A DNA stretch of 64,000 bases from an uncultured Buttiauxella sp. GTDB lineage: Bacteria; Pseudomonadota; Gammaproteobacteria; Enterobacterales; Enterobacteriaceae. Below, piece by piece: positions 40,384 to 50,115 of the stretch. The notes beneath the pieces are model-generated. The model worked only from the letters and a program-made list of their open reading frames with translations. It was not told the origin of the DNA and did not search any database. Position numbers and translations under genes: made by a program. Location: contig CAMLJN010000022.1 in assembly GCA_946480445.1 (NCBI GenBank), positions 1-64,000 on the forward strand, read 5' to 3'. The number at the start of each line of letters is the position of its first letter. Within the stretch, counting starts at the first letter, position 1.

Positions 40384-41553
40384 ATGAATAAATCAAACCA
40401 TTCCGGCAGGCGACGTTATGCCTGGCTCTGGCTGCTGCTTGCGGGGGTCGTGCTTGGCGCGGTTCTGCTCACCGGTGGAGCCACCGTCATGCACAAAACC
40501 AGCGACACAGAATTCTGTGTCTCCTGCCACTCTATGCAGCAGCCGCTGGCTGAGTATCAGGGTAGCGTGCACTTCCAGAACCCGAAAGGGATCCGCGCCG
40601 AGTGCGCCGACTGCCACGTTCCCCACCAGCCTGTCGATTACCTGACCACCAAGGTCATGGCGATCAAAGATATCTGGGGTGAAATGACCGGCAAGATCGA
40701 CACGCCGGAGAAATATGAGGCCCATAAGCTGGCGATGGCCCAGAGCGTCTGGGATACCCTGAAGAAGAACGATTCCGCTACCTGCCGCTCCTGCCACAGC
40801 TATGAGGCGATGGACGTGCTGGCCCAGCGCACTGAAGCTCGCCATGAGCATCCGGTGGCGATTAAAAATGGCGAAACGTGCATCGACTGCCATAAAGGGG
40901 TAGCCCACATTCTGCCTGATATGAGCCAGCTTTCCGCCGCCGGGGCTAACGAGCTGTCTGCCGCCGCTGCGAAAATGCCGGATAACGCCAGCAAAGCCTG
41001 GTCGATCGCCACCCAGCCCTTCTGGCTTACCGCCGATAACAAACAGCATAACGCCGGTAACCTGATGCCCGGCACCGAAGTTAACATCGTGAAACGTGAA
41101 AACGGCATGATGCTGGCCGAAGTGAACGGCTGGCAGCAGGATGGCGTCAATGAAGTGTTCTACGCTGCCGCAGGTAAACGCATTCTGAACGTACTGTTGG
41201 GTGAGGAAGCCCGCGAGCAGGTGAAACGCCTGAGCAACTATACCGACCCTGAAACCCATCTGGTGTGGCATCAGACCGCCTTGCAGGTCTGGCTGCCTGC
41301 GGGTCAGCTTATCGACAACCAGCAGAAGATCTGGGACTACGCCGCTTCCATGATGTCGGCGAACTGCACCGGCTGCCACGGCCTGACCTCCCTCGACCGC
41401 TTTAACGCTAACCAGTGGATTGGGGTGATCAAAGGAATGGCACCGCGCACCTCCCTTAATCAGGAACAGCTGCGGATACTGACCCGTTATGTTCAGCAGC
41501 ACGCCAGCGATATGCCCGCCACAAATCAGGACGTCAACAAGGAGGCACAATAA
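40384..41553 (+). CDS. torY: TorY (YecK), NapC/NirT pentaheme cytochrome c
   Basis: Membrane-anchored cytochrome c of 389 residues that passes electrons from menaquinol to TorZ. One N-terminal transmembrane helix (about 12-33) and five CxxCH haem sites: CVSCH, CADCH, CRSCH and CIDCH in the NapC-like part and CTGCH in the C-terminal extension that defines TorC/TorY. Some 20 residues longer than E. coli TorY (366). Stop and torZ start overlap (TAATG). Its place after argS differs from E. coli, where torYZ lies between cmoB and cutC. Confidence 0.95.
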   Translation: MNKSNHSGRRRYAWLWLLLAGVVLGAVLLTGGATVMHKTSDTEFCVSCHSMQQPLAEYQGSVHFQNPKGIRAECADCHVPHQPVDYLTTKVMAIKDIWGEMTGKIDTPEKYEAHKLAMAQSVWDTLKKNDSATCRSCHSYEAMDVLAQRTEARHEHPVAIKNGETCIDCHKGVAHILPDMSQLSAAGANELSAAAAKMPDNASKAWSIATQPFWLTADNKQHNAGNLMPGTEVNIVKRENGMMLAEVNGWQQDGVNEVFYAAAGKRILNVLLGEEAREQVKRLSNYTDPETHLVWHQTALQVWLPAGQLIDNQQKIWDYAASMMSANCTGCHGLTSLDRFNANQWIGVIKGMAPRTSLNQEQLRILTRYVQQHASDMPATNQDVNKEAQ

Positions 41554-44033
41554 TGAACAATAAACGCGAAGCAATGCAGCTTAGCCGTCGCCGTTTTCTG
41601 ACCGGTGCCGCCGCCCTGGGGGGTGTTTCTCTGCTGGGCGGCCTGTGGCCTCGCTCGGTGCTCGCCGAAGCCGTAAGCCAGGCGCTGCCGCAGTTTGTGG
41701 CGCTGCGCCAGGCGCAAAAAGGTATTCTGACCGGCGCGCACTGGGGTGCCTTCGAAGCCATAGTGCGCGACGGTAAAATGATTGAAACCCGTCCGGTGCA
41801 AGACGATCCGTTCCCGAATGAACTGATTACCATGGCTCCCCATCAGGTACATGCGCCGAACCGCGTGAAGTATCCAATGGTGCGTAAGAGCTGGCTTGAA
41901 GGCGGCGCACGCAACTGCCGTCCCGAGCTACGCGGCTGCGACGAGTGGGTGCAGGTCAGCTGGGACAAAGCGCTGACGCTGGTGAGCGATGAGATTCGCC
42001 GTCTGCAAAGCGAGCACGGCCCGCAATCTATTTACGCCGGATCTTACGGCTGGAAAAGCGTCGGGATGCTGCACAACAGCCGCACCCTGCTCCAGCGTCT
42101 GATGAACCTCGCGGGCGGCTTCCTGGGTTACGCGGGGGACTACTCTACCGGCGCAGCCCAGGTGATTATGTCTCATGTGATGGGTTCCATGGAGGTCTAT
42201 GAGCAGCAGACCGCCTGGCCAAACGTGCTCGAAAATAGCGAACTCGTCGTACTGTGGGGCTGTAACCCGCAGGTCACCCTGAAAAACAGCTGGAACGTGC
42301 CGGACCACGTCGGGCTGGCGGGCTTTGAGGCCCTGAAGAAAAAAGGCGTGCGGGTTATCAGCATAGATCCGGTGCACAGCGACAGCGCCGGGTATCTGAA
42401 TGCCGAATGGCTTGCCCCGCGCCCCTATACCGACAGCGCGATGCTGGTGGGTATCGCCCACACCCTGGTGGCCGAAAAACTGCACGACCCTGACTTCCTG
42501 AAAACCTATACCGTCGGCGCCGATAAATTTATCGCCTACCTCAACGGCGAGCAGGACGGCGTGGTGAAAGACGCCGACTGGGCCGCGGGCATCTGCGGCG
42601 TGGATGCGCAGGCGCTGCGCCAGCTGGCAAGAGATATGGCGAAGCACCGCACCATGATCATGGGCGGCTGGGGTATCCAGCGCCAGCATCATGGCGAGCA
42701 GCTCCACTGGCTGCTGGTGACGGTAGCGGCCATGTTAGGCCAGATTGGCCTGCCGGGCGGCGGCTTTGGCTTTAGCTACCATTACTCTTCCGGCGGCAGC
42801 CCCACGGCACGCGGTGGGATCCTGGCAGGAATTTCCGCAGGGAATGCACCGAAGAACAGTCCAACGCCGATCCCGGTCGCGCGTATCGCTGAATGCCTGG
42901 CAAACCCGGGCAAAACCATCGACTTTAACGGCGCCAAAGTCACTTATCCGGACGTGAAAATGGTCTACGTTGCAGGGGGGAATACTTTCCACCAGCATCA
43001 GGATACCAACAGTCTGATCAAGGCCTGGCAGCATCCGGAAACCATTGTCGTCAACGAGCCTTACTGGACCGCGACCGCAAGGTATGCCGATATTGTGCTG
43101 CCTGCAACCACCAGCTACGAGCGTAACGATCTGGAAATGGGAGGGGATTACTCCCAGCTCTATGTCTTCCCGATGCATCAGTGCGTGCCGCCGCAGCACG
43201 AATCGCGCAGCGATTTTGATATCTTCGCCGGTCTGGCCGCTAAGCTTGATGTCCAGGATGCCTTTACCGAAGGCAAAAACGAAATGCAGTGGCTTAAGGG
43301 GATGTACGACGACATGAAGGCCCAGGCACGTAATGCCCGGGTTGCGCTGCCGCCGTTCGATATGTTCTGGTCCTCGAACAACTACATTCGCTTCCCGGTG
43401 CCGGAGGCCAACAAACAGTGGGTGCGCTTCGCCGACTTCCGCGACAATCCGCTGCTCAATCCGCTGGGCACGCCTTCCGGTAAGATAGAGATCTATTCGG
43501 AGGCAATAGCCAAAATGGGCTATGCCGATTGCCCAGGCCTGCCCGGCTGGCTCCCGCCGCACGAGTGGTATCGGGGACCGGAAGCAGCCAAGTATCCGCT
43601 GTCGCTTAATACCGCACACCCGATTAACCGCCTGCATTCCCAGCTGGACAATACGCCGCTGCGCGAGAAGTATGCTGTGGCAGATCGCGAAGCTATCTGG
43701 ATCCATCCGCAGGATGCGAAGGCGCGTGGGATCAATGATGGTGAGCTCGTGCGAGCCTTTAACGATCGCGGCCAGATTCTGGTGGGGGCCGTGGTCACTG
43801 AGCGGGTTCGTCCGAGCGTGGTGCGCATCAGCGAAGGGGCCTGGTTTGACCCGGCAGATCCGCGTCAGCCGGGATCGCTGTGCAAGAACGGCAACGTTAA
43901 CTGCCTGACCTTCGATATCGGCTCTTCCAGCCTTGCCCAGGGCAACTGCGGACAGATGGCCCAGCTGGAGATAGAGAAGTACCAGGGACCAGTGCTGAAA
44001 AATACCGCGCATACGGTACCCGCGGGCGCCTGA
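41553..44033 (+). CDS. torZ: TorZ (BisZ), periplasmic TMAO/S- and N-oxide reductase
   Basis: Molybdopterin oxidoreductase of 826 residues in the DMSO reductase family. Tat signal with SRRRFLTGAA at 11-20 and cleavage near SVLAEA; the Mo-ligand serine is in GDYSTGAAQV (S198), which marks the TMAO/BSO/DMSO branch. Cofactor contacts lie in WGCNPQVT and the C-terminal NTAHPINRLHSQ. Functions in anaerobic respiration with TMAO, biotin sulfoxide or similar. Co-translated with torY. No TorD-type chaperone gene is next to it; one may be elsewhere. Confidence 0.96.
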   Translation: MNNKREAMQLSRRRFLTGAAALGGVSLLGGLWPRSVLAEAVSQALPQFVALRQAQKGILTGAHWGAFEAIVRDGKMIETRPVQDDPFPNELITMAPHQVHAPNRVKYPMVRKSWLEGGARNCRPELRGCDEWVQVSWDKALTLVSDEIRRLQSEHGPQSIYAGSYGWKSVGMLHNSRTLLQRLMNLAGGFLGYAGDYSTGAAQVIMSHVMGSMEVYEQQTAWPNVLENSELVVLWGCNPQVTLKNSWNVPDHVGLAGFEALKKKGVRVISIDPVHSDSAGYLNAEWLAPRPYTDSAMLVGIAHTLVAEKLHDPDFLKTYTVGADKFIAYLNGEQDGVVKDADWAAGICGVDAQALRQLARDMAKHRTMIMGGWGIQRQHHGEQLHWLLVTVAAMLGQIGLPGGGFGFSYHYSSGGSPTARGGILAGISAGNAPKNSPTPIPVARIAECLANPGKTIDFNGAKVTYPDVKMVYVAGGNTFHQHQDTNSLIKAWQHPETIVVNEPYWTATARYADIVLPATTSYERNDLEMGGDYSQLYVFPMHQCVPPQHESRSDFDIFAGLAAKLDVQDAFTEGKNEMQWLKGMYDDMKAQARNARVALPPFDMFWSSNNYIRFPVPEANKQWVRFADFRDNPLLNPLGTPSGKIEIYSEAIAKMGYADCPGLPGWLPPHEWYRGPEAAKYPLSLNTAHPINRLHSQLDNTPLREKYAVADREAIWIHPQDAKARGINDGELVRAFNDRGQILVGAVVTERVRPSVVRISEGAWFDPADPRQPGSLCKNGNVNCLTFDIGSSSLAQGNCGQMAQLEIEKYQGPVLKNTAHTVPAGA

Positions 44034-44132
44034 TTTCCCGCAAAAGGCAGAAGATGAAGTAACAGTGAAGCCCTCTCCCTTAAAGGAGAGGGTTCAGGTG
44101 CGCGTGAGCAGCAGCGCTGCTGCCAGTCAGGC

Positions 44133-44525
44133 TCAGCGGTAGTTCACGATCACCTGGTTGCTCTGCACGCGCAGCGGCGGGAACAATTTGCCGCCGCCGG
44201 GCACTTCCCACACAAAACGCAGCGGCTCGCTTGCGGCCACATTAGTCAATCCTCGGGTGGTTCCACTTTGCCCTTCAACAGGCACGCAGCGTGTTGCTGA
44301 ACAAAGTTTAACGAGCAGGCCGCCCGGCGTCGGGCCATTAAGCTCATAGCGCCAGGCCACCAGCGTCATCATGCCATCAACCGGCTGCGACGGAGCCAGC
44401 GCTCGCGATGAGACAGCGACCCCCCTGTTGCTGAGCGTAGCCCCCATACCGCTGGCCTGCCAGCTCCCCTCACCCGCCGCATGGGCCACTAAAGGCAGTA
44501 AAACCAGCAAAATTAACCCACGCAT
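44133..44525 (-). CDS. flhE: FlhE, flagellar periplasmic protein
   Basis: Exported protein of 130 residues with a signal peptide of about 16 residues (LILLVLLPLVAHAAGEG). In E. coli and Salmonella it is dispensable for assembly but helps prevent proton leakage through the export gate. Two cysteines (LCSATRCVP) may form a disulfide. Start overlaps the flhA stop by 1 nt; last gene of flhBAE. Confidence 0.95.
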   Translation of the reverse strand: MRGLILLVLLPLVAHAAGEGSWQASGMGATLSNRGVAVSSRALAPSQPVDGMMTLVAWRYELNGPTPGGLLVKLCSATRCVPVEGQSGTTRGLTNVAASEPLRFVWEVPGGGKLFPPLRVQSNQVIVNYR

Positions 44526-46603
44526 TATTGTGCCCCTATCGTGGCGGTCATACGGATATTGCGGTTATCCGACAGCTCCTGGCTCGAGAGGACCACCAGC
44601 TGCGGCAGGCTACGGCGCAGGAAGCGGGAAAGCAGTGGACGCAGCGCGTGGTTCACGAGCAGCACAGGTGGGGCACCAAGCATTTCCTGCCGCTGCAAGG
44701 CTTGCTGGGTTTGCTCCAGCAGCCTGTCGGCGAGCCCCGGCTCCAGCCCGCTGCCGCCCTGCAAGGCCTGCAATAACAGACGTTCCAGCGCCGTATCCAG
44801 GCCGATGACCTGCACCTCACCCGTACCGGGGAACCATTGCTGAGTAATCGCCCGGCCTAACGCCACGCGCACCACGGCGGTTAACTCATGCGGATCGTTT
44901 TGCAGCGGGGCATGCTCGGCCAGAGTTTCAAGAATGGTGCGCATATCACGAATCGGCACCTTCTCAGCCAGCAGATTTTGCAGGACTTTGTGCAGCGTGG
45001 TCAGCGTCACCACCGCAGGCACAAGGTCTTCGGTGAGCTTCGGCATCTCCTGGCTTACGCGATCCAGCAGCTGCTGTGCCTCCTGGCGGCCAAACAGCTC
45101 AGGCGCATACTGGCCAATCAGGTGATTAAGGTGTGTGGCAACAACCGTACTGGCCTCCACCACCGTAAAACCCTGGATCTGCGCCTGTTCTTTAAGGGCG
45201 CTTTCAATCCACGTTGCCGCCAGACCAAAAGCAGGATCGATAGTTGCTTCGCCCGGCAGCGTGCCGGCAGCGGTGCCGGGATTAATGGCCAGCCAGCGCC
45301 CCGGATAGGCATCCCCGGCACCGATTTCCACACCCTTCATCAAAATGCGATAGCGTGCGGGCGGCAAATCCATATTGTCACGGATATGCACAACCGGCGG
45401 CAGAAAGCCCATATCCTGGGCAAACTTCTTACGGATACTGCGAATGCGTCCGAGCAGTTCGCCGTCCTGCTGGAAGTCCACCATCGGGATCAGGCGGTAG
45501 CCCACTTCCATCCCCAGCGAATCCTCAAGCTGTACGTCGTTCCATGTGGCTTCCACCGCCTGTGGATTATCCGGCATTTTGACCGGCTGCGGGGCAGCAG
45601 GTTTATCCATCTGGCGGCCACGCATATACCAGGCCAGCCCCAGCAGCGCGGCGGTAAACAGCAGGAAGACAAAGTTTGGCATTCCCGGCACCATGCCGAG
45701 CAGCCCAAGCACGGCGGCGCTTAGCAGCATGACGCGCGGGTTATTAAACAGCTGCGTCACCATCTGTTCGCCGACGTCCTGATCGGTCGCCACGCGGGTA
45801 ACAATTACGCCCGCCGCCGTGGAGATCACCAGCGCCGGGATCTGTGCGACCAGCCCGTCACCGATGGTCAACAGCGTGTAACTTTCCGCCGCCGCGCCGA
45901 CGGCCATATCGTGCTGTAATACGCCAACCAGCAGGCCGCCCACGACGTTGATGGCCATGATCAACAGCCCGGCCACCGCATCGCCACGCACGAACTTACT
46001 CGCCCCGTCCATCGAGCCGTAGAAATCAGCTTCCTGGGTGACTTCCGAGCGGCGTTTTTTCGCTTCGTCTTCGCCGATAAGCCCGGCATTCAGATCGGCG
46101 TCGATGGCCATCTGCTTGCCCGGCATCCCGTCCAGCACAAAGCGCGCGCCCACTTCGGCAATACGCCCTGCACCCTTGGTGATAACCATAAAGTTAATGA
46201 TGACGAGAATAATAAAGACCACGATACCGATGGCAAAGTTACCGCCCACCAGGAAATGGCCGAACGCCTCAATGACCTTCCCGGCGGCGGCCCCGCCCGA
46301 ATGCCCTTCCATCAGGATGATACGCGTGGAGGCAACGTTCAGGGCAAGGCGCAGCAGCGTGGTAAACAGCAGCACGGTCGGGAACGCGGCGAACTCCAGC
46401 GTCTTCTGGGTGAACATCGCCACCAGCAGCACCATGATCGACAGCGCGATATTAAAGGTGAACAGCAGATCCAGCACAAAGGCTGGCAGCGGCAGCACCA
46501 TCATCGACAGGATCAGCAGGATCAGTATCGGCCCGGCAAGAATTTGCCATTGCCCGGATTTCATATTGCTGGGCAGACGCAGTGTCGCGAGCAGATTAGC
46601 CAT
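44525..46603 (-). CDS. flhA: FlhA, flagellar export gate protein
   Basis: Main export-gate component of the flagellar type III system, 692 residues as in E. coli. N-terminal half has eight transmembrane helices with the conserved FHIPEP loop (ITKGAGRIAEVGARFVLDGMPGKQMAIDADLNAG); the C-terminal half is the cytoplasmic nonamer that docks chaperone-substrate complexes. ATG at 46603 follows GAAGGA and lies inside the last codons of flhB (8-bp overlap). Confidence 0.97.
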   Translation of the reverse strand: MANLLATLRLPSNMKSGQWQILAGPILILLILSMMVLPLPAFVLDLLFTFNIALSIMVLLVAMFTQKTLEFAAFPTVLLFTTLLRLALNVASTRIILMEGHSGGAAAGKVIEAFGHFLVGGNFAIGIVVFIILVIINFMVITKGAGRIAEVGARFVLDGMPGKQMAIDADLNAGLIGEDEAKKRRSEVTQEADFYGSMDGASKFVRGDAVAGLLIMAINVVGGLLVGVLQHDMAVGAAAESYTLLTIGDGLVAQIPALVISTAAGVIVTRVATDQDVGEQMVTQLFNNPRVMLLSAAVLGLLGMVPGMPNFVFLLFTAALLGLAWYMRGRQMDKPAAPQPVKMPDNPQAVEATWNDVQLEDSLGMEVGYRLIPMVDFQQDGELLGRIRSIRKKFAQDMGFLPPVVHIRDNMDLPPARYRILMKGVEIGAGDAYPGRWLAINPGTAAGTLPGEATIDPAFGLAATWIESALKEQAQIQGFTVVEASTVVATHLNHLIGQYAPELFGRQEAQQLLDRVSQEMPKLTEDLVPAVVTLTTLHKVLQNLLAEKVPIRDMRTILETLAEHAPLQNDPHELTAVVRVALGRAITQQWFPGTGEVQVIGLDTALERLLLQALQGGSGLEPGLADRLLEQTQQALQRQEMLGAPPVLLVNHALRPLLSRFLRRSLPQLVVLSSQELSDNRNIRMTATIGAQ

Positions 46604-47747
46604 CAGAGTCCTTCTCATTCGCAAAGTCCAGCGCCTCAGGCACCGGAAGATTTTCAGGTTTTTTCGGGATTAAGCCGCCCGCCACACGCCAGCGGCGCAG
46701 CTGCCAGACCCAGGCCAGCACTTCCGCCACGGCGGAGTAAAGCTGCCCAGGGATTTGTTGACCAATTTCGGCATGCCGGTACAGCGCGCGGGCAAGCGGC
46801 GGAGCTTCAAGCACCGGGATACGGTTTTCATTGCCAATTTCACGAATGCGCAAGGCCACAAGGCCTGCGCCTTTAGCCAGCACTCTTGGCGCACTCATTT
46901 TTTTCTCATCGTACTGAAGCGCCACCGAATAGTGCGTCGGGTTGGTGACGATAACATCCGCTTTTGGCACATCGGCCATCATGCGGCGTCGGGCGATCGC
47001 GCGCTGCTGCTGGCGGATCCGCCCCTTCACATGCGGGTCGCCTTCCTGCTGCTTAAATTCATCGCGGATGTCCTGGCGGCTCATGCGCAGCTTTTTGAGA
47101 TTGGAGAAGATCTGGAAGAACACGTCAAACCCGACCATCGGGATAAGCCCCATCACAATCAGCAGGCCGCAGGCCGCCACCATATTCAGCGCATGTTTAA
47201 GCGCGGCTACGGGGGACTCGCTCATCAGCCGCATCATGTCCGGCCAGTTGTGCCATAAGTACCAGGCCGTCACCGATCCCACAAGCGTTGCCTTCAGGAA
47301 GGCCTTCAGCAGCTCCGCCCCGGTCTGGGCCGAAAGCATTCGCTTAAGCCCCGACAGCGGATTGAGCTTGCTGAACTTAAACTGAATAGATTTGCCGCTA
47401 AAAAGCAGGCCGCCGAGCAGCATGGGTGCCGCTATCGCCACGATCACCAGCCCGCCCATCAGGGGCAGCAGCGCCCAGACGGCCTGTTTTATCAGCAGGC
47501 TTACCTGATTAACAATCAGGCGCGGGTCATTGATGATGTTGTGGTCGAAATGCAGACCGGCTGCCAGCATCGCGGCCAGCTGCCGGGCCAGCGGCTCGCC
47601 GCCCATCCAGATAATGCTCAGGCCAACCAGCACCATCAGCAAAGAGGTTAATTCGCGGGAACGGGGGATCTGCCCTTCCTCACGCGCTTTTTCAAGTCGG
47701 TGGGGTGTGGGGGCTTCTGTCTTTTCCTGGTCGCTCTCTTCAGACAC
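46596..47747 (-). CDS. flhB: FlhB, flagellar export switch protein
   Basis: Export apparatus protein of 383 residues that controls substrate specificity. Four transmembrane helices, then the cytoplasmic domain with the self-cleaving site NPTH (in VTNPTHYSVALQYDEKKMSAPRV) present. Start codon is GTG at 47747, as the family start MSxESDxxKTEAPTPHR requires; no strong ribosome site. First gene of flhBAE; its promoter must lie in the 200 bp between the LPMO gene and flhB. Confidence 0.97.
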   Translation of the reverse strand: MSEESDQEKTEAPTPHRLEKAREEGQIPRSRELTSLLMVLVGLSIIWMGGEPLARQLAAMLAAGLHFDHNIINDPRLIVNQVSLLIKQAVWALLPLMGGLVIVAIAAPMLLGGLLFSGKSIQFKFSKLNPLSGLKRMLSAQTGAELLKAFLKATLVGSVTAWYLWHNWPDMMRLMSESPVAALKHALNMVAACGLLIVMGLIPMVGFDVFFQIFSNLKKLRMSRQDIRDEFKQQEGDPHVKGRIRQQQRAIARRRMMADVPKADVIVTNPTHYSVALQYDEKKMSAPRVLAKGAGLVALRIREIGNENRIPVLEAPPLARALYRHAEIGQQIPGQLYSAVAEVLAWVWQLRRWRVAGGLIPKKPENLPVPEALDFANEKDSDG

Positions 47748-47880
47748 CGCATCAGTCTCGTGGCCGCAATTTCTACGACAGCATGCCAGAGGCCCGCAGG
47801 GCTAATGGGGGGAAAATAGGGGGATTTGTGCGTTTGTTTGTGGGTTCAGCAGGCGGCGTGCATGCCGACGCTTTGCTCAT

Positions 47881-47901
47881 TGTGCCGCAAATCGCGGCAC
47901 A
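47881..47901. terminator. Hairpin between the LPMO gene and flhB
   Basis: Perfect TGTGCCGC/GCGGCACA stem with a 5-nt loop, 49 bp past the LPMO stop; no T-run. Confidence 0.45.
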
Positions 47902-47949
47902 ATGGAGGTAAGAAAATACCGGATTTATTCTTTCATTGCCGCCGGCATA

Positions 47950-48732
47950 TCAACTTTTTTGTTTTGCATCCGGCGCAGCTTTCATATTTTGCAGATTAAC
48001 ATCGCTGCAGCTGAAGAAAGTTTCACGGGCCGGATCTTCATGACGTTGCCACTGAATATAAAGAACCGCATTTTTATTTGTTGTGTATCCTTCAGGAAGT
48101 TTCACGTCGAGATAATAATATCCGGGAACATTATTTTTTTGCTGTTTACCGGCGTCCGGTGCTGACGTCACCAGCACCTCCGGGGCTTCGCTCAGATCGG
48201 CCCATTTTAAACGCTGGCTGGCCGGGTCAAAGCTTGTTTTAGTCAGATAGACTTTAAATTCGCTGGGGTCATGCATCTGGCTGGCATAATAGCTGACGTT
48301 GATCCGGCCGTTTCTCACTATCATATTTGTGGTAGACCAGTGAGCGCTGGGCAGGTTGATGCCATCAAACTCAGTTTTCCCGGCGGAGCACAGTTGCCCG
48401 TCCGGGACTTTATCGGAAGGATGCGTGGTTCCCTGTAGATTCTGGGAGTAGGCATTCCAGTCGTTGAACATTTTTGGCCGCTGCCAGTTTTCAAAATCAC
48501 CGGCCTGGAAGGCCTGCTTGCAGGCTTCATTTTTAATGCCCGAGCCGTCTGCGGGATTATAATAATCCTGCTGAAGGTAACAATAATATTGCCGTGATGG
48601 CGGAGTTTCTGCCGTGCCGTGTCTTGGCTGAATTGGGGAGGCTGTATTTTGGCTATCTGCCAGGGCGTAGGATGACATGCATGATAAAGCTAAAAAACCA
48701 CTCGCTGCTATACCAGAATATATTATCTTCAT
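47950..48732 (-). CDS. AA10 lytic polysaccharide monooxygenase (CbpD/CBP21-like)
   Basis: Secreted single-domain copper monooxygenase (AA10, chitin-binding type 3), 260 residues. Closest in layout to Pseudomonas CbpD: HGTAETPPSRQYYC (38-51), DWNAYSQN, PDGQLCSAGK (110-119), second brace histidine in QMHDPSEFKVYLTK (H154) and axial Phe in TFFSCSDVN (F239). The signal peptide ends ALA at 25, so 12 residues (DSQNTASPIQPR) precede H38, which would hide the histidine brace unless further trimmed. ATG at 48732 follows AAGGTGG; the GTG 9 bp upstream overlaps that site. Lies between cheZ and flhB in low-GC DNA. No carbohydrate-binding tail domain. Confidence 0.9.
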   Translation of the reverse strand: MKIIYSGIAASGFLALSCMSSYALADSQNTASPIQPRHGTAETPPSRQYYCYLQQDYYNPADGSGIKNEACKQAFQAGDFENWQRPKMFNDWNAYSQNLQGTTHPSDKVPDGQLCSAGKTEFDGINLPSAHWSTTNMIVRNGRINVSYYASQMHDPSEFKVYLTKTSFDPASQRLKWADLSEAPEVLVTSAPDAGKQQKNNVPGYYYLDVKLPEGYTTNKNAVLYIQWQRHEDPARETFFSCSDVNLQNMKAAPDAKQKS

Positions 48733-49012
48733 AGGTTCCACCTTTTTACATTAACACACGTCGTATTTTCAGATTCATTCCGCGATGAAGGTAAAAAGAG
48801 TATAGAGAGTATTTCCTGATGCGCCATTTTCATTGCGCCTGATTTGCAGAAGTATTGCGCCAGAACAATAAATAAAATAAAAATCCGCAAATATATTTAA
48901 CACCATATATTACAACAGGTTTGAAATAATATATTTACCAGCCAGTAATATCACCCTTAATAATATCACCGTGCGCAATAATAATGACTGAGGCCTCTTG
49001 CCGATGCGATAA
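48733..49012. other. AT-rich region upstream of the LPMO gene
   Basis: About 280 bp, much richer in A+T than neighbouring genes, no gene seen. It contains a possible LPMO -10 (minus-strand TATACT, 48799-48804). A palindrome-poor stretch of TAATAT-type sequence runs from about 48870 to 48970, the type of DNA that H-NS often covers. Confidence 0.5.
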
Positions 49013-49042
49013 AATGCGCCATAGCCGTCACCATGGCGCATT
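49013..49042 (-). terminator. cheZ terminator
   Basis: Perfect 10-bp stem AATGCGCCAT/ATGGCGCATT followed on the minus strand by TTTATC, 8 bp after the cheZ stop. It separates tar-cheRBYZ from the LPMO gene and flhBAE. Confidence 0.8.
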
Positions 49043-49049
49043 CCGCTAA

Positions 49050-49697
49050 TCAAAAGCCTAAACTGTCCAGCAGGTCATCTACCTGATCCTGGCTTGCCAC
49101 GACGCCTGCGGCGGTCGCGTCCAGCTGCGGGCCGTTGAGCAGGCCTTCGTTGGCACGTTTGGCACGCGCGTCCGGCTCCGGCATATTCTCCAGCAGCACC
49201 ATTAACAGCTGGCGCTCAATCTCCTGGATAACATCCATCATGCGCTTAATTACCTGGCCGGTTAAGTCCTGGAAATCCTGTGCCATCATGATCTCAAGCA
49301 GTTGCGCGTTAGTGAAGCTGGTGTGTTCCGGCACGCCCGCCAGATACTGACGCGTATCGGTGACCAGCTCCTTCGCTTCGCCAAGCTCAATCGGATTTTC
49401 AAACCAGGCATCCCAGCGCCCGCTTAAGGCTTTCGCCCCGGACTCCAGTTTGTTCTGATGAGGCTGGGACAGCTCGACACAGTTCAGCGCGCGTTCAGCG
49501 GCCTGCGCGGTCATCTGCACCACGTAGTCCAGACGATCGCGTGCGTCCGGAATAGCTTCCGCCGCTTCGGCAATCGCCTGATCCAGGCCTAGCTCCCGCA
49601 GGCTATCGCGCAGCATACGGGTCAGGCTACCAATACGCGCGATAATGTCGGTTGGCGACTGATGTAACTCCAGCGCCGGATTTGTCGATGAGTGCAT
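49050..49697 (-). CDS. cheZ: CheZ, CheY-P phosphatase
   Basis: Chemotaxis phosphatase of 215 residues (E. coli 214) forming a long helical hairpin. The catalytic Gln lies in [19 protein letters not shown], and the C-terminal CheY-binding helix ends [14 protein letters not shown]. The N-terminal ~12 residues differ from E. coli. Follows cheY after 10 bp. Confidence 0.97.
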   Translation of the reverse strand: MHSSTNPALELHQSPTDIIARIGSLTRMLRDSLRELGLDQAIAEAAEAIPDARDRLDYVVQMTAQAAERALNCVELSQPHQNKLESGAKALSGRWDAWFENPIELGEAKELVTDTRQYLAGVPEHTSFTNAQLLEIMMAQDFQDLTGQVIKRMMDVIQEIERQLLMVLLENMPEPDARAKRANEGLLNGPQLDATAAGVVASQDQVDDLLDSLGF

Positions 49698-49707
49698 ATG
49701 CCCCTCC

Positions 49708-50115
<408 letters not shown>

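Noticed and set aside
40393-41574. 393-codon open frame opposite torY
   Set aside because: Antisense to a pentaheme cytochrome with all haem motifs intact on the coding strand.
42735-44012. 425-codon open frame opposite torZ
   Set aside because: Shadow of torZ; composition matches antisense translation and not a protein family.
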